From Flectonema sp. DT1601 (lineage: Eukaryota; Euglenozoa; Diplonemea; Diplonemida; Diplonemidae), in the NCBI GenBank assembly GCA_964019425.1, contig OZ025801.1, forward strand, positions 434,001-498,000: a stretch of DNA of 64,000 bases, read 5' to 3'. Under the pieces are notes generated by a model. That model had not been told where the DNA came from and did not search any database. It saw only the letters and a list, made by a program, of their open reading frames with translations. Below, in pieces: positions 44,677 to 54,485 of the stretch; the first letter of the stretch is position 1; every line of letters starts with the position of its first letter. Made by a program: the position numbers and the translations under genes.

Positions 44677-45675
44677 TTATTCAGACTTCTTTCTAGCAGC
44701 AACAGGATCAGCAGTGAATAATGTTTTACCCTTAGCATCATGGTAACTGATTACAGTCTGCTCAGCAGTGACCACGAATGATGAGAACCCTCCATCAGTT
44801 CCGTAAGTGTGGTTTCTATCCATTCGGAATTTCATACTTCCAACTGGCACCGAGTTCTCATGTTTTGGAGAATAGCAGCACTCCTTTCCTGCTCCTGACA
44901 ACACAAATGTCATTCCCTTGTTCTCAAAGTGACCAAGACAGTGATCATGTCCAGCAATGTAACCTGATGCTCTATATTTAGTCAATAATGGCAACACTTC
45001 TAAAATTAATTTATCAGTCGGTCCATGCACGCACTGCGACCAGATTGGGTAATGACCAGCAACCCATAAATAGTCAGCAGTAGAGGCAGCCAACTCCTCC
45101 TCCAGCCATCTCTTTTGGGTTTCAGCCAACCTTATATGCTCCGGAGCAGGTCCAGTTGGTTCGACGAAGATGTCGTTTACAATATCATGGTAACTCATAC
45201 CAGAGAACACAACAGTGTCGATGTAAATCACTTGAGTAGTGACGTTCTTACTGCCACTCATGAAGGACTTTGAGAAAGTGTAGAAAAGTGATGGAAAGTT
45301 CCACCTCTCTGAGATTTGAGAATAAGCAATCTGAGCAGTGACGTTACCCTCGTGATCGTGATTACCAGCAACAACGTACCATGGAACTTGAAGCTTCGGG
45401 TGGTTGAAAACATCTTCAAAAGTGGAGTGGAATCTGCTGCAATGATCATCTCCGTGAATTCCGGAGCTGTAGAAATTGTCACCAAGAGCGAGAACGAATT
45501 CCGTGTTTCCTAAAGTCTGAGCTACGGCACCCATTCCTTTGTTGTTGTCGACTTCTCCAGGAGCTGTTGGGTCAGTGTCAGAAGTACCTCCCCAGTCACC
45601 AATCGCAAGAAAACTCATCGAGTCTGCTGCCGACGCAGCAGCAGCAGCAGCGAGAAGAGCGGTGGTTCGCATCAT
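44677..45675 (-). CDS. Purple acid phosphatase-like secreted metallophosphatase, array member 2
   Basis: 332 residues with signal peptide (MMRTTALLAAAAAASAADS) and the full set of metal motifs (GDWGG, GDNFYSSG, GNHDHEG, VAGHYPI, GHDHCLGH). Its first 110 residues are identical to copy 3, and its last third is nearly so, but the middle differs: YHDIVNDIFVEP and APEHIRLAETQKRWLEEE are unique to this copy. The leader, including the acceptor-like AACAATCAG and the following 28 nt, is identical to that of copy 3. The C terminus ARKKSE is basic, unlike copy 1. Confidence 0.93.
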   Translation of the reverse strand: MMRTTALLAAAAAASAADSMSFLAIGDWGGTSDTDPTAPGEVDNNKGMGAVAQTLGNTEFVLALGDNFYSSGIHGDDHCSRFHSTFEDVFNHPKLQVPWYVVAGNHDHEGNVTAQIAYSQISERWNFPSLFYTFSKSFMSGSKNVTTQVIYIDTVVFSGMSYHDIVNDIFVEPTGPAPEHIRLAETQKRWLEEELAASTADYLWVAGHYPIWSQCVHGPTDKLILEVLPLLTKYRASGYIAGHDHCLGHFENKGMTFVLSGAGKECCYSPKHENSVPVGSMKFRMDRNHTYGTDGGFSSFVVTAEQTVISYHDAKGKTLFTADPVAARKKSE

Positions 45676-45970
45676 TATTACTTAACTTATATGGGTATAG
45701 AACCTGATTGTTAAGATAATTATAAAAGAAGACAGGCATCTATAAACACCACTACCCCTACTAGCTGTACAAGAGTACACTACAGGGTAAATATAAGAGA
45801 TGAGAAGGATTGATTTCATGTTAACAGTACCGCAATAGACGCAGATTATAACATAGAAATCGTAAGAAGGATATTAATAAGAAATACGCCGCTTCAGGTA
45901 GCAGATTGCACACAAAAAAAACATTACCAAGAATCAGAAGCCAGTTAATAGCTATTATTGGGAAAGACGT

Positions 45971-46969
45971 TTACTGCGACTTCTTTCTAGCAGCAACAGG
46001 ATCAGCAGTGAATAATGTTTTACCCTTAGCATCATGGTAACTGATTACAGTCTGCTCAGCAGTGACCACGAATGATGAGAACCCTCCATCAGTTCCGTAA
46101 GTGTTCTCACTGTCCATGTGGAATTTCATACTTCCGGAAGGAACATCCTTCTCATGTTTTGGAGAATAGCAGCACTCCTTTCCTGCTCCTGACAACACAA
46201 ATGTCATTCCCTTGTTCTCAAAGTGACCAAGACAGTGATCATGTCCAGCAATGTAACCTGATGCTCTATATTTAGTCAATAATGGCAACACTTCTAAAAT
46301 TAATTTATCAGTCGGTCCGTGAGAGCATTGCGACCAGATTGGATAATGACCTGCAACCCATAAATAGTCAGCAGTAGAGGCAGCCAACTCCTTCTCTAAC
46401 CATCTCCTTTGGGTTTCAGCCAACTCAACGTGCTCTGGTGCCGGTCCAGTTGGTTTAACAAAAACGTTCTTCTCTTCATCGTGGTAACTCATACCAGAGA
46501 ACACAACAGTGTCGATGTAAATCACTTGAGTAGTGACGTTCTTACCGCCACTCATGAAGGACTTTGAGAAAGTGTAGAAAAGTGATGGAAAGTTCCATCT
46601 CTTCGATAACTGAGAGTAGGCAATCTGAGCAGTGACGTTACCCTTGTGATCGTGATTACCAGCAACAACGTACCATGGAACTTGAAGCTTCGGGTGGTTG
46701 AAAACATCTTCAAAAGTGGAGTGGAATCTGCTGCAATGATCATCTCCGTGAATTCCGGAGCTGTAGAAATTGTCGCCAAGAGCGAGAACGAATTCCGTGT
46801 TTCCTAAAGTCTGAGCTACGGCACCCATTCCTTTGTTGTTGTCGACTTCTCCAGGAGCTGTTGGGTCAGTGTCAGAAGTACCTCCCCAGTCACCAATCGC
46901 AAGAAAACTCATCGAGTCTGCTGCCGACGCAGCTGCAGCAGCAGCGAGAAGAGCGGTGGTTCGCATCAT
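45971..46969 (-). CDS. Purple acid phosphatase-like secreted metallophosphatase, array member 3
   Basis: 332 residues, TRAP-like, with signal peptide and complete metal motifs. The ends match copy 2, while the central YHDEEKNVFVKP and APEHVELA segment and SQLSKRWN match copy 1. This mosaic implies gene conversion within the array. Homology of the 5' flank with copy 2 stops around the leader acceptor-like site (46998-47000), so the duplicated unit begins close to the mature mRNA 5' end. About 300 bases separate it from copy 2. Confidence 0.93.
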   Translation of the reverse strand: MMRTTALLAAAAAASAADSMSFLAIGDWGGTSDTDPTAPGEVDNNKGMGAVAQTLGNTEFVLALGDNFYSSGIHGDDHCSRFHSTFEDVFNHPKLQVPWYVVAGNHDHKGNVTAQIAYSQLSKRWNFPSLFYTFSKSFMSGGKNVTTQVIYIDTVVFSGMSYHDEEKNVFVKPTGPAPEHVELAETQRRWLEKELAASTADYLWVAGHYPIWSQCSHGPTDKLILEVLPLLTKYRASGYIAGHDHCLGHFENKGMTFVLSGAGKECCYSPKHEKDVPSGSMKFHMDSENTYGTDGGFSSFVVTAEQTVISYHDAKGKTLFTADPVAARKKSQ

Positions 46970-46997
46970 TATTACTTAACTTATATGGGTATAGAAC

Positions 46998-47519
46998 CTG
47001 ATTGTTATAGAATTTAGAATCAAATTAAAAAAAATAAAATAAAATAAAATAAAAAATCAATCCCTAAACAAACACCACAATTACGAATTACGAAACATAC
47101 TTACGCATGCATCCCTCAATGTTTGTTTGATAACTTCCTGTGGGATAATAATTATATAATACCAACAGAAACTGAAATTTGTTTTAGTTTCATAAAAAAA
47201 CGAATACCTTATACGAATAAATCTATGTAAGACAGAAAAACGAAGAAAAAGAAGAAAAAAAACCATTCAGATTAGCATTATATTTCGTTGAAACGCAGAC
47301 AGAATCCTGTCACACGGAGTAGGAAATATCGGCTTTCAATCTGAATAGTTTCTTCTTCAACTACGTCGGTACAAAAAGAGAAAAAAAAAAAAGAAATAAA
47401 GAAAACATTAATTATCTAAAGAAATAGTTTTCAGCGTATCGTTGGAAATACCGAAGATTGAAGTCAGCTGTTGGTTTGTGTTATGAATGAGTCTTTCCAT
47501 TGACACAACCCTACTAACA
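46998..47519. other. Spacer upstream of the phosphatase array, with hairpin repeat copy 2
   Basis: About 520 bases without a supported gene of their own. 47325-47383 is the second copy of the CCGAC/GTCGG hairpin repeat. An alternative frame extending the next gene (to 47408) runs into this stretch. Confidence 0.55.
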
Positions 47520-48251
47520 TTATCGAAATGGAGCTCGTGAACACGACGTTGTTTTATATGCTGACGGGTACTTCGAAGGAATGTGAAGTCGTACAACTGG
47601 TTTTGCAGGATCAGCTGGGATGGGATGCTTTTTTTTTCGAGATAACATCTTCTTCTGAGGTACATTCACATCAACACAAGAGAGAACAGCTAACGGCTTC
47701 ATTCCATCTGAAGGCGTTTGAAGACGACGAGTAGGACTACTTGAAGGAGTCTGTAACCTCCTATTCTGAGATGTATTATCATCAGTTGTTGTTATTAGTG
47801 GTGTTTTCATTCTTCTATCAATTTTATCATTGGCACTCGTGTCAATAATTTCCCAACTACCTCCGGGATCAGATGTAACAACAACATCATTCGGTTCAAT
47901 AAAAGGTCTTTTTTGCTTCTTTTTTCTAAACCTTGGTGTTGGGAGCTTACAATCAGCCTGCTTTCGCTGTTGTGGCTTCACACTTTCAATTGTTAGGAGG
48001 GAAGAAGCTGTGCTATTTCGGATGCTGTTTGAGTTCGATTTCAGAGTTTTTAATGACGTGAAGGACTCCTCCTCCAAACTCTCGAAATCTCCGTCGCTGT
48101 CACTTTCAATAATCGGTAACTCCCCTGATTCTGGCATCGCACTTAGTGTTACCTCATTGTCGTTATCTCTCATTGATTTTAGTAACGCTTGTATGCAAGC
48201 ATCATTCGTTGTGAATCCCATGGTGCTTGCTAAAGAAGATATTCCTGTCAT
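47520..48251 (-). CDS. Unrecognised 243-residue hydrophilic protein
   Basis: Begins MTGISSLASTMGFTTNDAC, a short helical segment that might be a UBA-like or other small binding helix bundle, then an acidic stretch (ESDSDGDFESLEEE), Ser/Thr-rich linkers, basic KKKQKRP, and repeated RRLQTPS motifs that look like proline-directed phosphorylation sites. No catalytic motif. Near the end, at an A9 run (about 47630-47639), a second frame is open and continues to 47408; a one-base length change there would give a longer C terminus. The leader acceptor-like CACTTTATTCAG lies 32 nt upstream of the ATG. Confidence 0.65.
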   Translation of the reverse strand: MTGISSLASTMGFTTNDACIQALLKSMRDNDNEVTLSAMPESGELPIIESDSDGDFESLEEESFTSLKTLKSNSNSIRNSTASSLLTIESVKPQQRKQADCKLPTPRFRKKKQKRPFIEPNDVVVTSDPGGSWEIIDTSANDKIDRRMKTPLITTTDDNTSQNRRLQTPSSSPTRRLQTPSDGMKPLAVLSCVDVNVPQKKMLSRKKKHPIPADPAKPVVRLHIPSKYPSAYKTTSCSRAPFR

Positions 48252-48261
48252 CTTCCTCCTC

Positions 48262-48575
48262 CCTCCTTCTCTATATAAATATTCTGAATAAAGTGAAGTA
48301 TTAAAGGTTCATAACAAACTCAAAATATAAAAAGAAACAAGATAGTCGATAATCACAAGACGGAGGTTAACTATTTGAGTATACTGTCCTGCAATCCCCC
48401 CGTGCGTAGTGGGGTGACACCAGTAGCATTTACCAGGTCGTTATAGGGAGATGAAACCTCCTCCCTCCTCCTCTATATAAATATTCTGAATAAAGTGAAA
48501 GTAAATATAATCAAAAAGTCAACATCACTACCAAAGGTTAATAAACAGATTTAAAAAACAAAAAGAAACAAGATT
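48262..48575. repeat. Duplicated 5'-leader segment
   Basis: The block ctctatataaatattctgaataaagtga, which includes the leader acceptor-like site of the 243-residue gene, occurs at 48270-48297 and again at 48472-48499, with further shared sequence after it (aaaggtt, aaaaagaaacaagat). The two copies lie about 200 bp apart. The second copy is not followed by a gene. Confidence 0.7.
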
Positions 48576-48922
48576 TAGAAGTTTTGGGGGGGAAATGGTA
48601 ATTATTAAGTAAGTGGTTCTATAAAAAAAAAAAGTCAAAAAGTGTTTTTTTAAGAAGTCAAAATTTTCTGACGAGCCTATTTTATATTTTTAAGACAGCA
48701 AAACGATAATTTAGCAATGAACTATGGTAATGCTTAACTTAGCCTTTTTTTTTTTTTGAAGAGGGGAATAAATAGAACGCGTGACACCATAAAACAGCTT
48801 CTCGTATCAATGCGAGTTGTGTTTCTCCAAAAAAAAAAAAAAAAAAAAAAAAAAAGTGTAAGTGGCTCAAAAAACGAAAAAAAAAAGGTTGTACATCACG
48901 ATAAAACGTGTAAATAAGATAA

Positions 48923-51268
48923 TTAATTCTCTCCTTTATACCACATAGATGACTTGGCTGGGTGTTTTCTATCAGTTGAAGGCGGTGGTAAAATAATCCC
49001 TGATGCATGAGGAACAGGTAAATCATCCAACCCAAGGGTACCATCGAGCAGATAGCCAGTAGTGTTATTAGTACCACCAACAGTGCCATTAGTGGTCGTA
49101 GGGTCTCTGTCTTTATTTTCTTTAACTCCATAACCCTGTGATTGCGGGTGGTGTAACCCTCCCAAAGAAACATGACCATGAGTACCGTGTCCATGATTAT
49201 GATTTGAATGTGATATTGTTTGTAGTGATGGATGACCTCCAGAATGAGTAGATAAAGTTCCATGACCTAACGCATATCCCTTTGCCCCATTACTAAATAA
49301 TCCATCAATCCCACTTGTTTCTTGTGAAGGCGTCGACTTTTCTTGTTTACTCAGAGTATGAGTGTGCTTATCTTGCTTTTTTGTTTTCTTTTTTAACTTA
49401 ACTGGAGGTTCTGCAGGACCACCAAGACAAGGAAGCGATGACCCCATAATAGAGCCAAGCTTTGATTTTGAATCTGTTCTAGTTACCAAATGACCATGTT
49501 GAGTGTGATGTACTCCGTGATGTCCATCGTACTCATGCTGACTATGTTGGTATGGCTGAGCCTGTTGTGATATTAGTCAGTACAGTTAATACAAACATAC
49601 TTTCACTTATAAAAAAGTGATAACAAACCTCTCCGGTATACGGAAATCCACTAACTGGTAGCGGTCTCGGTGTTTGAATTTTAAGGTTCGGAAGACCACC
49701 TGATTGCTCCTGTTTTTTTGTTTTTTTAAAATTTGTTTTGCTCTAAATTGAGAGTAAACTCGAAGAGCGAGACTCCGAAGGCGAAGGAGATGTCAGAAGG
49801 GATAGGAATACAAGCAGAAACGCTACAACTATGCAGCCGGCTTTGACAGCGAAGATTCTAAGCAGCTTCCTAAGAGAATACCCTACTGTTGTAGTGTCAT
49901 GATGTTATGCAAGTAAGGAAAAGTCGAGGTTAATTCCTACACCGCAGGGTTGTACCCCAGGGTTGTTGATTTCTCTCCCTAAGAAGAAAAGTACATTTTC
50001 CCCCAAGATTTTATCTGTTAATTTGTATGCGGATCACAAGTCAAAATTACAGCCATCCTTTCCCCCAACACAGCCCTTATCGCTAAACAGAGTAAATCTA
50101 GCACAACAAGTACCTTGTAAAATCATACCTTAGGGAACAAAGAGTCAACTTGAGCCTCAGGTCTCTTTGGAGGTTTTGGATGATCTTGAGAAGTGTGTTG
50201 AGGAATACCAGATGGAGGAGATACCGCCCATGCGTGTTGTGGTGTCGATGGAGTGTCATTCGACGTCTCTGTTCCAGACTTGGTATTCGATCGCGGCCTT
50301 CTCTGTTTTTGTCTTCGCAATCGCATCAAATTAGCTGCCGCATCTTTTTCCATCACAACTTTTAATTCCTCTTCATACTTTTCAGCAAATCCACAATGAG
50401 CGAAATATGCAGACGACAACAAATCTGTACACGTACACCTATGCCTCGGCTCATTGGCTAAACAAGATTTTAACAACGATAACCATTTGATATCTGTGGT
50501 CTGACCACCAAATCGTCTTTCAAGAGTATCTAACTCCACTGGATTTGGTAGTTCAATCCCGTGGTATAAAGGGTTCTTTTTAAAGACTAGAGCTTGTCTG
50601 TTTGTGATTCTTCCAAAACATTTTATAATGTGAAACAATTGATCGATGTCAGACTCTCCAGGGAATAAGGGAATTCCGTTAGTGATTTCAGCAAGAATAC
50701 ATCCAATTGCCCAAACATCAACTCCTTTACCGTATTCTGTGTCTCCAACAAGAAGCTCCGGTGACCTATACCAGCGAGTAGCGACATAATCAGTGTATTG
50801 TGCTCCGGGTCCTGATAGTAATCTTGCGAATCCAAAATCGCATAACTTTAAAGCACCGTGTTTAGATATAAGAATGTTTTCTGGTTTTATATCTCTGTGA
50901 ACGATTCCATGAGCATGACAGTATTCAACACCCCGAAGTAATTGATAAGTGTATCTCCTAACGTCAACGTCGTCGAGACCGTAAGGATGTTTTTCTAAGA
51001 GTTCGAGAATAGTTTTTTCGACATACTCAAAAACAAGATACAATTTTCCCTTCCTACGAAAAACTTCTAACAAATTTATTATGTTATCATGGCGTAGTTG
51101 TTTTAATACTCTCACTTCTCTTAAACTTGTTTTCCTGACCTGTTCATCATCTTCACTTTCTTTAAACTTTTTTATAGCTACGATTTGTCCTGTTTCCTTA
51201 TGCCTTGCCTTTATAACAACTCCATAGGTCCCTTCTCCAATGGTTCCCAGATTCTCATAATTTTCCAT
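48923..51268 (-). CDS. CDKL-family protein kinase with His/Gly-rich tail, three exons
   Basis: Exons 50129-51268, 49629-49709 and 48923-49561 join in frame to 619 residues; donors are GTATGA and GTTTGT. The kinase (residues 1-290) has GEGTYGVV, AIKKF, KTSLREVRVLKQL (the CDKL counterpart of the cyclin-binding helix), HRDIKPENIL, DFGFAR and the activation-loop TDY, then RWYRSPELL. CDKL kinases act in cilia or flagella in several protists and animals, notably in flagellar length control. The tail is long, polar and His/Gly-rich (HSNHNHGHGTHGH). Intron 1 is 419 nt and carries a retroelement-like scrap; intron 2 is 67 nt. The leader acceptor is preceded by an A28 run (CCCTCAG, 41 nt before the ATG). 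Confidence 0.9.
49745..50105 (+). mobile_element. Decayed reverse-transcriptase-like fragment in a CDKL intron
   Basis: A more GC-balanced block in the 419-nt intron, antisense to the host gene. One plus-strand frame reads PQGCTPGLL and, 25 residues after PQG, YADH, resembling the PQG and YADD regions of reverse transcriptases from non-LTR (LINE-like) elements. The spacing is shorter than usual and the fragment is small and clearly broken, so it is an old relic at best. Chance resemblance cannot be excluded. Confidence 0.3.
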
Positions 51269-51344
51269 TACAGAGAAATGTCAATGTATCAGGATGTCGA
51301 ATTCTCTTTTCTGAGGGTTTTTTTTTTTTTTTTTTTTTTTTTTT

Positions 51345-51907
51345 CAAATTTGTTATTTAATCATGTGTAATATGGGGTGTGTTTATTTCTGGAAATGGAA
51401 AAAAAAAAAATGATTATCTTATCTAACATATAACGTGCAGAGGCAAACATAAAAAAAACATTTTTTTTTTTTTTTCACAAGGCAAACCGACGGAAGGAAC
51501 TACATAATCGTAAAACGTGAAATTAATTTTATTAAAACCCCATAAAATGTTAGTCTATGAGATTATTAAAAAAATTGCATTCGAGAAATATGGTGGAAAA
51601 CCTAGTTTCAGTCCATAATCTTATGCTACTTCTTTTTGGCCTTCATCAGTAAGTTCCAGGGGACTTCATTCTAAATTTCTTGTAAATCAGTTTTCAAAAG
51701 TGGTTCTGAACGCAACAACAGATAGTAGTAGCTCGCCGGGACGGGTTAGCATAAATTTGCTTTTGTCTAACTAAGTTGCATCTCTTTTTCGGTGCAGAGT
51801 ACGCTAACCCCAATAAGTGTTAGACATTACTGTATTGTGAGTGCTAGGTAACTCACAGCAACAGAGGACTCAATCCGTATCCAACAGGAAACCGTTTTCT
51901 ATAAATA
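51345..51907. other. Spacer between CDKL and the 49-residue gene
   Basis: About 560 bases without a supported gene. 51828-51895 shares ttactgtat, gtgagtgctaggta and aaccgttt blocks with 27160-27215 in the intron repeat area. T runs occur near 51462-51475. Confidence 0.55.
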
Positions 51908-52057
51908 TTAATTCACCACCCTGTCATAGGGAATAACATCATCATAAGTAACTCTTCCTCTATGAGATAACATATAAGCTAATAGTAACCAGGCTGAGAA
52001 ACATATAAATGCTGTGAAGTTTGGACGCCATCGCTTTATGTGAGTTCCTTCAGGCAT
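51908..52057 (-). CDS. Small single-pass membrane protein, 49 residues
   Basis: ATG at 52057, stop TAA at 51908-51910. A basic N terminus (MPEGTHIKRWRPN) leads into one hydrophobic helix (FTAFICFSAWLLLAYML) and a charged tail (SHRGRVTYDDVIPYDRVVN). Codon use and composition look coding, unlike the flanking DNA. The leader is well formed: an acceptor-like ATATTTTGCAG 41 nt before the ATG and an A21 run. Length and layout fit a small accessory subunit of a mitochondrial or ER membrane complex, but I cannot name it. Confidence 0.6.
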   Translation of the reverse strand: MPEGTHIKRWRPNFTAFICFSAWLLLAYMLSHRGRVTYDDVIPYDRVVN

Positions 52058-52269
52058 CTTCGTGTGTTTTTTTTTTTTTTTTTTTTTCCCCCCTTTCTCT
52101 GCAAAATATGTTAATAAACGCAGGTGAGAATTTCAAATAGCAAAGAGAATCTATCGGTTTCAACAACGAATACAACAAAAAGACATTATACTCAGAGGTC
52201 TATCAACAAGTCATCCAATCGTATGAAAATCAATGCACTTTGTACTCAATGGCAGGCTGCTTTACCTTG

Positions 52270-52545
52270 AGGTACCTGAAGAGATCAAGTGCGTCACAAT
52301 TACAGAGGAAATTACTTTACACTACTAAGACATGAGAGGTCAAGAGCTGTGATTTAGTAGTACAAGAAGTAATCTCCCATAGTGGTAACACGACTAATAC
52401 CTGAATGTAGAGAGAGGAGATTCTTGAACAACCAAACAAGAAATTACTTCCAATAGTGGTAACATTACAAAGACCTGATCAAGAGGTCAAGAGAAGTGAT
52501 TTGTGTACAACAAGACAACAGATAATCTCCAACAATTGAAATTTG
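52270..52545. repeat. Degenerate tandem repeat, about four units of 70-80 bp
   Basis: Blocks of the type agaggtcaagag-gtgattt, aca-acaag-aa(a/g)taatctcc and aatagtggtaaca-ta recur: near 52275-52324, 52325-52398, 52399-52466 and 52467-52545. Units alternate in detail, so the array is old. There is no open frame that spans it. Confidence 0.55.
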
Positions 52546-53133
52546 TGAGATATCTGAATTTGAATTGTGGAGGAAAAACATCCGTTGAGTCCTAAGACAG
52601 TAAAGTACGTCAACAGTGAGGCGATTATTTACTGAGAATGTCGGGGTGTCCAGGTACAAATCTTCCGTAAGGCAGTCTCTGATCCAAGGCAGCAGCTTCT
52701 TTCGTTTTGTATCTGCACACAAGGAATCACCAGCTGCGAGTCCTAAACCCGGATACGTCACAAAAAACTACATTTTGAGTCATCTGATGAAAGACAAAAT
52801 GTAATGAGATCGCTGCCCTGAATAAATACGTGGCATTCAACAAGTTAGATACGACGTGTTCTCTCATCATCAGTATTGTGTGTGTGAGGGGGATGAACTC
52901 ATGGATGAAGACACAAACATGGAATACCTGTTTTCTCATACTCAACTCGGTTCCCTTACAAATAGAACAAAAAAAATGAAAAAATTGCGAGAATTTTTCT
53001 TTTTCAAGTTGGAAACCTCCCTTAACAATTTACGGAGTCAAGTCACCAGAACGTAATAAATAATACAAACACGAACACGCACATGTTGGATAAGGGAATT
53101 AAATTTACCAACACATCACATAATGTGTTGTGA
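52546..53133. other. Spacer downstream of ABHD11 with an orphan open stretch
   Basis: A minus-strand frame at about 52465-52761 looks moderately coding (KLLPWIRDCLTEDLYLD) but has no ATG, no leader and no identified donor or acceptor. It may be an unlinked exon or relic. Nothing else is supported. Confidence 0.35.
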
Positions 53134-54039
53134 TTACATAGCATTCATCCAATTAGATACAAGAGCTGTAAATTCTTTCGGTTTTTGAGAATGAACCCAG
53201 TGACCAGCTACAATAGAATGGTGTTCATTATTAGGAAAGAATTTATCAAAAACTGGACCGTCGTGTTCCATTTTAACAAATGGTGATTCTGATCCCGTTA
53301 CTATTAAACAAGGAGTACGTGATGGGACAACAATCTCATCATCTTGCTCGAATGCGAGGAGGACTCCTTTATCAAGAGCTTCGTGAAGAGCGTCTAGGTT
53401 TGGTTTCCACCATGACGTTTTAGTTTTCGCACATCTTTTTAAATTTGTTAACAGAAACTGACGAATACCAATCTGAGACACTCCAGCCTCCTGAAGAACT
53501 CTATCAGCTGACACTAAATTATCTCTTTCAGACTCAGTCATGTTTTTCATAATACTGATAAAGTTGAAAGAATGACTCGCTTTTCTTATGTTATTTTTGT
53601 TATAACAAACGGGTGCGATGTCAGCCACTACAACTCCTTGAAGCAGCTCCGGATTTCTAAGTGCGACTTGCATGGCAACTTTTCCACCTAAAGAATGACC
53701 AATTAATACTACTTCATCATGATTTACTATATCTTTGATGAATCTTCTGATGTCGCCTGCCATTTCTCTAAATGTCATTGTGTCAACGTGAGGACTTGCT
53801 CCGTGGTTTCGTAAATCAACGCAGTAGACGTGTCTACCAGTCTGTTCTGATATCATTCTTGCTGGTGTCTTCCAATTATTTTTGTTACCTAACATTCCAT
53901 GTACTACTACTACTGGTGGTTTGTTTGATTTACCTTCTGCAGTATCGATAACTAAATGGTCTAATTCTATTGTGTATCCTCTTCTTTGAGTTCTCTGACA
54001 TAGTTGTCGGGTGACCTGTCTGCGGCAGGTTGTTAACAT
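53134..54039 (-). CDS. Alpha/beta hydrolase, ABHD11-like, mitochondrial
   Basis: Single-exon, 301 residues. The N terminus MLTTCRRQVTRQLCQRTQRRGY is Arg-rich without acids, as in a mitochondrial presequence. The fold motifs follow the ABHD11 pattern: VVVVHGMLGNKNNW (oxyanion region), CVDLRNHGASPH, the nucleophile elbow GHSLGGKVAM with its Ser, ADIAPV, and a C-terminal GHWVHSQKP carrying the catalytic His. ABHD11 in animals stabilises the 2-oxoglutarate dehydrogenase complex, with esterase or lipase activity; the same role is only an inference here. The leader acceptor-like AAAAAACCCAG is 20 nt before the ATG and lies in a tandemly repeated segment. Confidence 0.9.
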   Translation of the reverse strand: MLTTCRRQVTRQLCQRTQRRGYTIELDHLVIDTAEGKSNKPPVVVVHGMLGNKNNWKTPARMISEQTGRHVYCVDLRNHGASPHVDTMTFREMAGDIRRFIKDIVNHDEVVLIGHSLGGKVAMQVALRNPELLQGVVVADIAPVCYNKNNIRKASHSFNFISIMKNMTESERDNLVSADRVLQEAGVSQIGIRQFLLTNLKRCAKTKTSWWKPNLDALHEALDKGVLLAFEQDDEIVVPSRTPCLIVTGSESPFVKMEHDGPVFDKFFPNNEHHSIVAGHWVHSQKPKEFTALVSNWMNAM

Positions 54040-54485
54040 TTTTATTGTGTTTTGAGGGACTGGGTTTTTTAATTAATGATAAGAGGATCAGGGTGTTTCG
54101 TTTTTTATTCATGCACATGAAAAAAAGAAAAAACAATGTAACGGAGTTCCACTACTATCACCCTTCTCAGGGACTGTTTTCTTTGCCTTCCCTTTTCGTC
54201 GAAGAAAGCGGCCTTCTTTGAACGTATTCATTACATTTTGAGGGACTGGTGTCTAAATAACGATAGGAAGACAGTCTGAGGGCATTTTTTTTCCGCAATG
54301 ATCTGTTCTGCAAATGAAGAAAAATAATGTAACGGATATCCATTAAAAAACTAATTAAATACTGGTTCACGTGACGTTGATTTTGAGGGATCGCATGCGT
54401 GACCAGGCGCTTCCTCTCACCCTTCTCAGGGACTGTTTTTCTTTCTTTTTTTTTTTTTTTTCTTTTCGTCGAAGAATGCGGATTC
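54040..54485. repeat. Tandem duplication covering the ABHD11 upstream region
   Basis: tttgagggactgg occurs at 54050 and 54237; the pair caatgtaacgga occurs near 54133 and 54330; ctcacccttctcagggactgtttt with cttttcgtcgaagaa-gcgg occurs near 54160-54210 and 54415-54483. The unit is about 190-260 bp with internal length differences. The first copy carries the ABHD11 leader acceptor-like site. Confidence 0.7.

Noticed and set aside
52465-52761. Minus-strand frame of 98 codons with coding-like composition
   Set aside because: The first codon is GTG, there is no ATG or leader and no splice partner was found; kept only as a note in the spacer entry.
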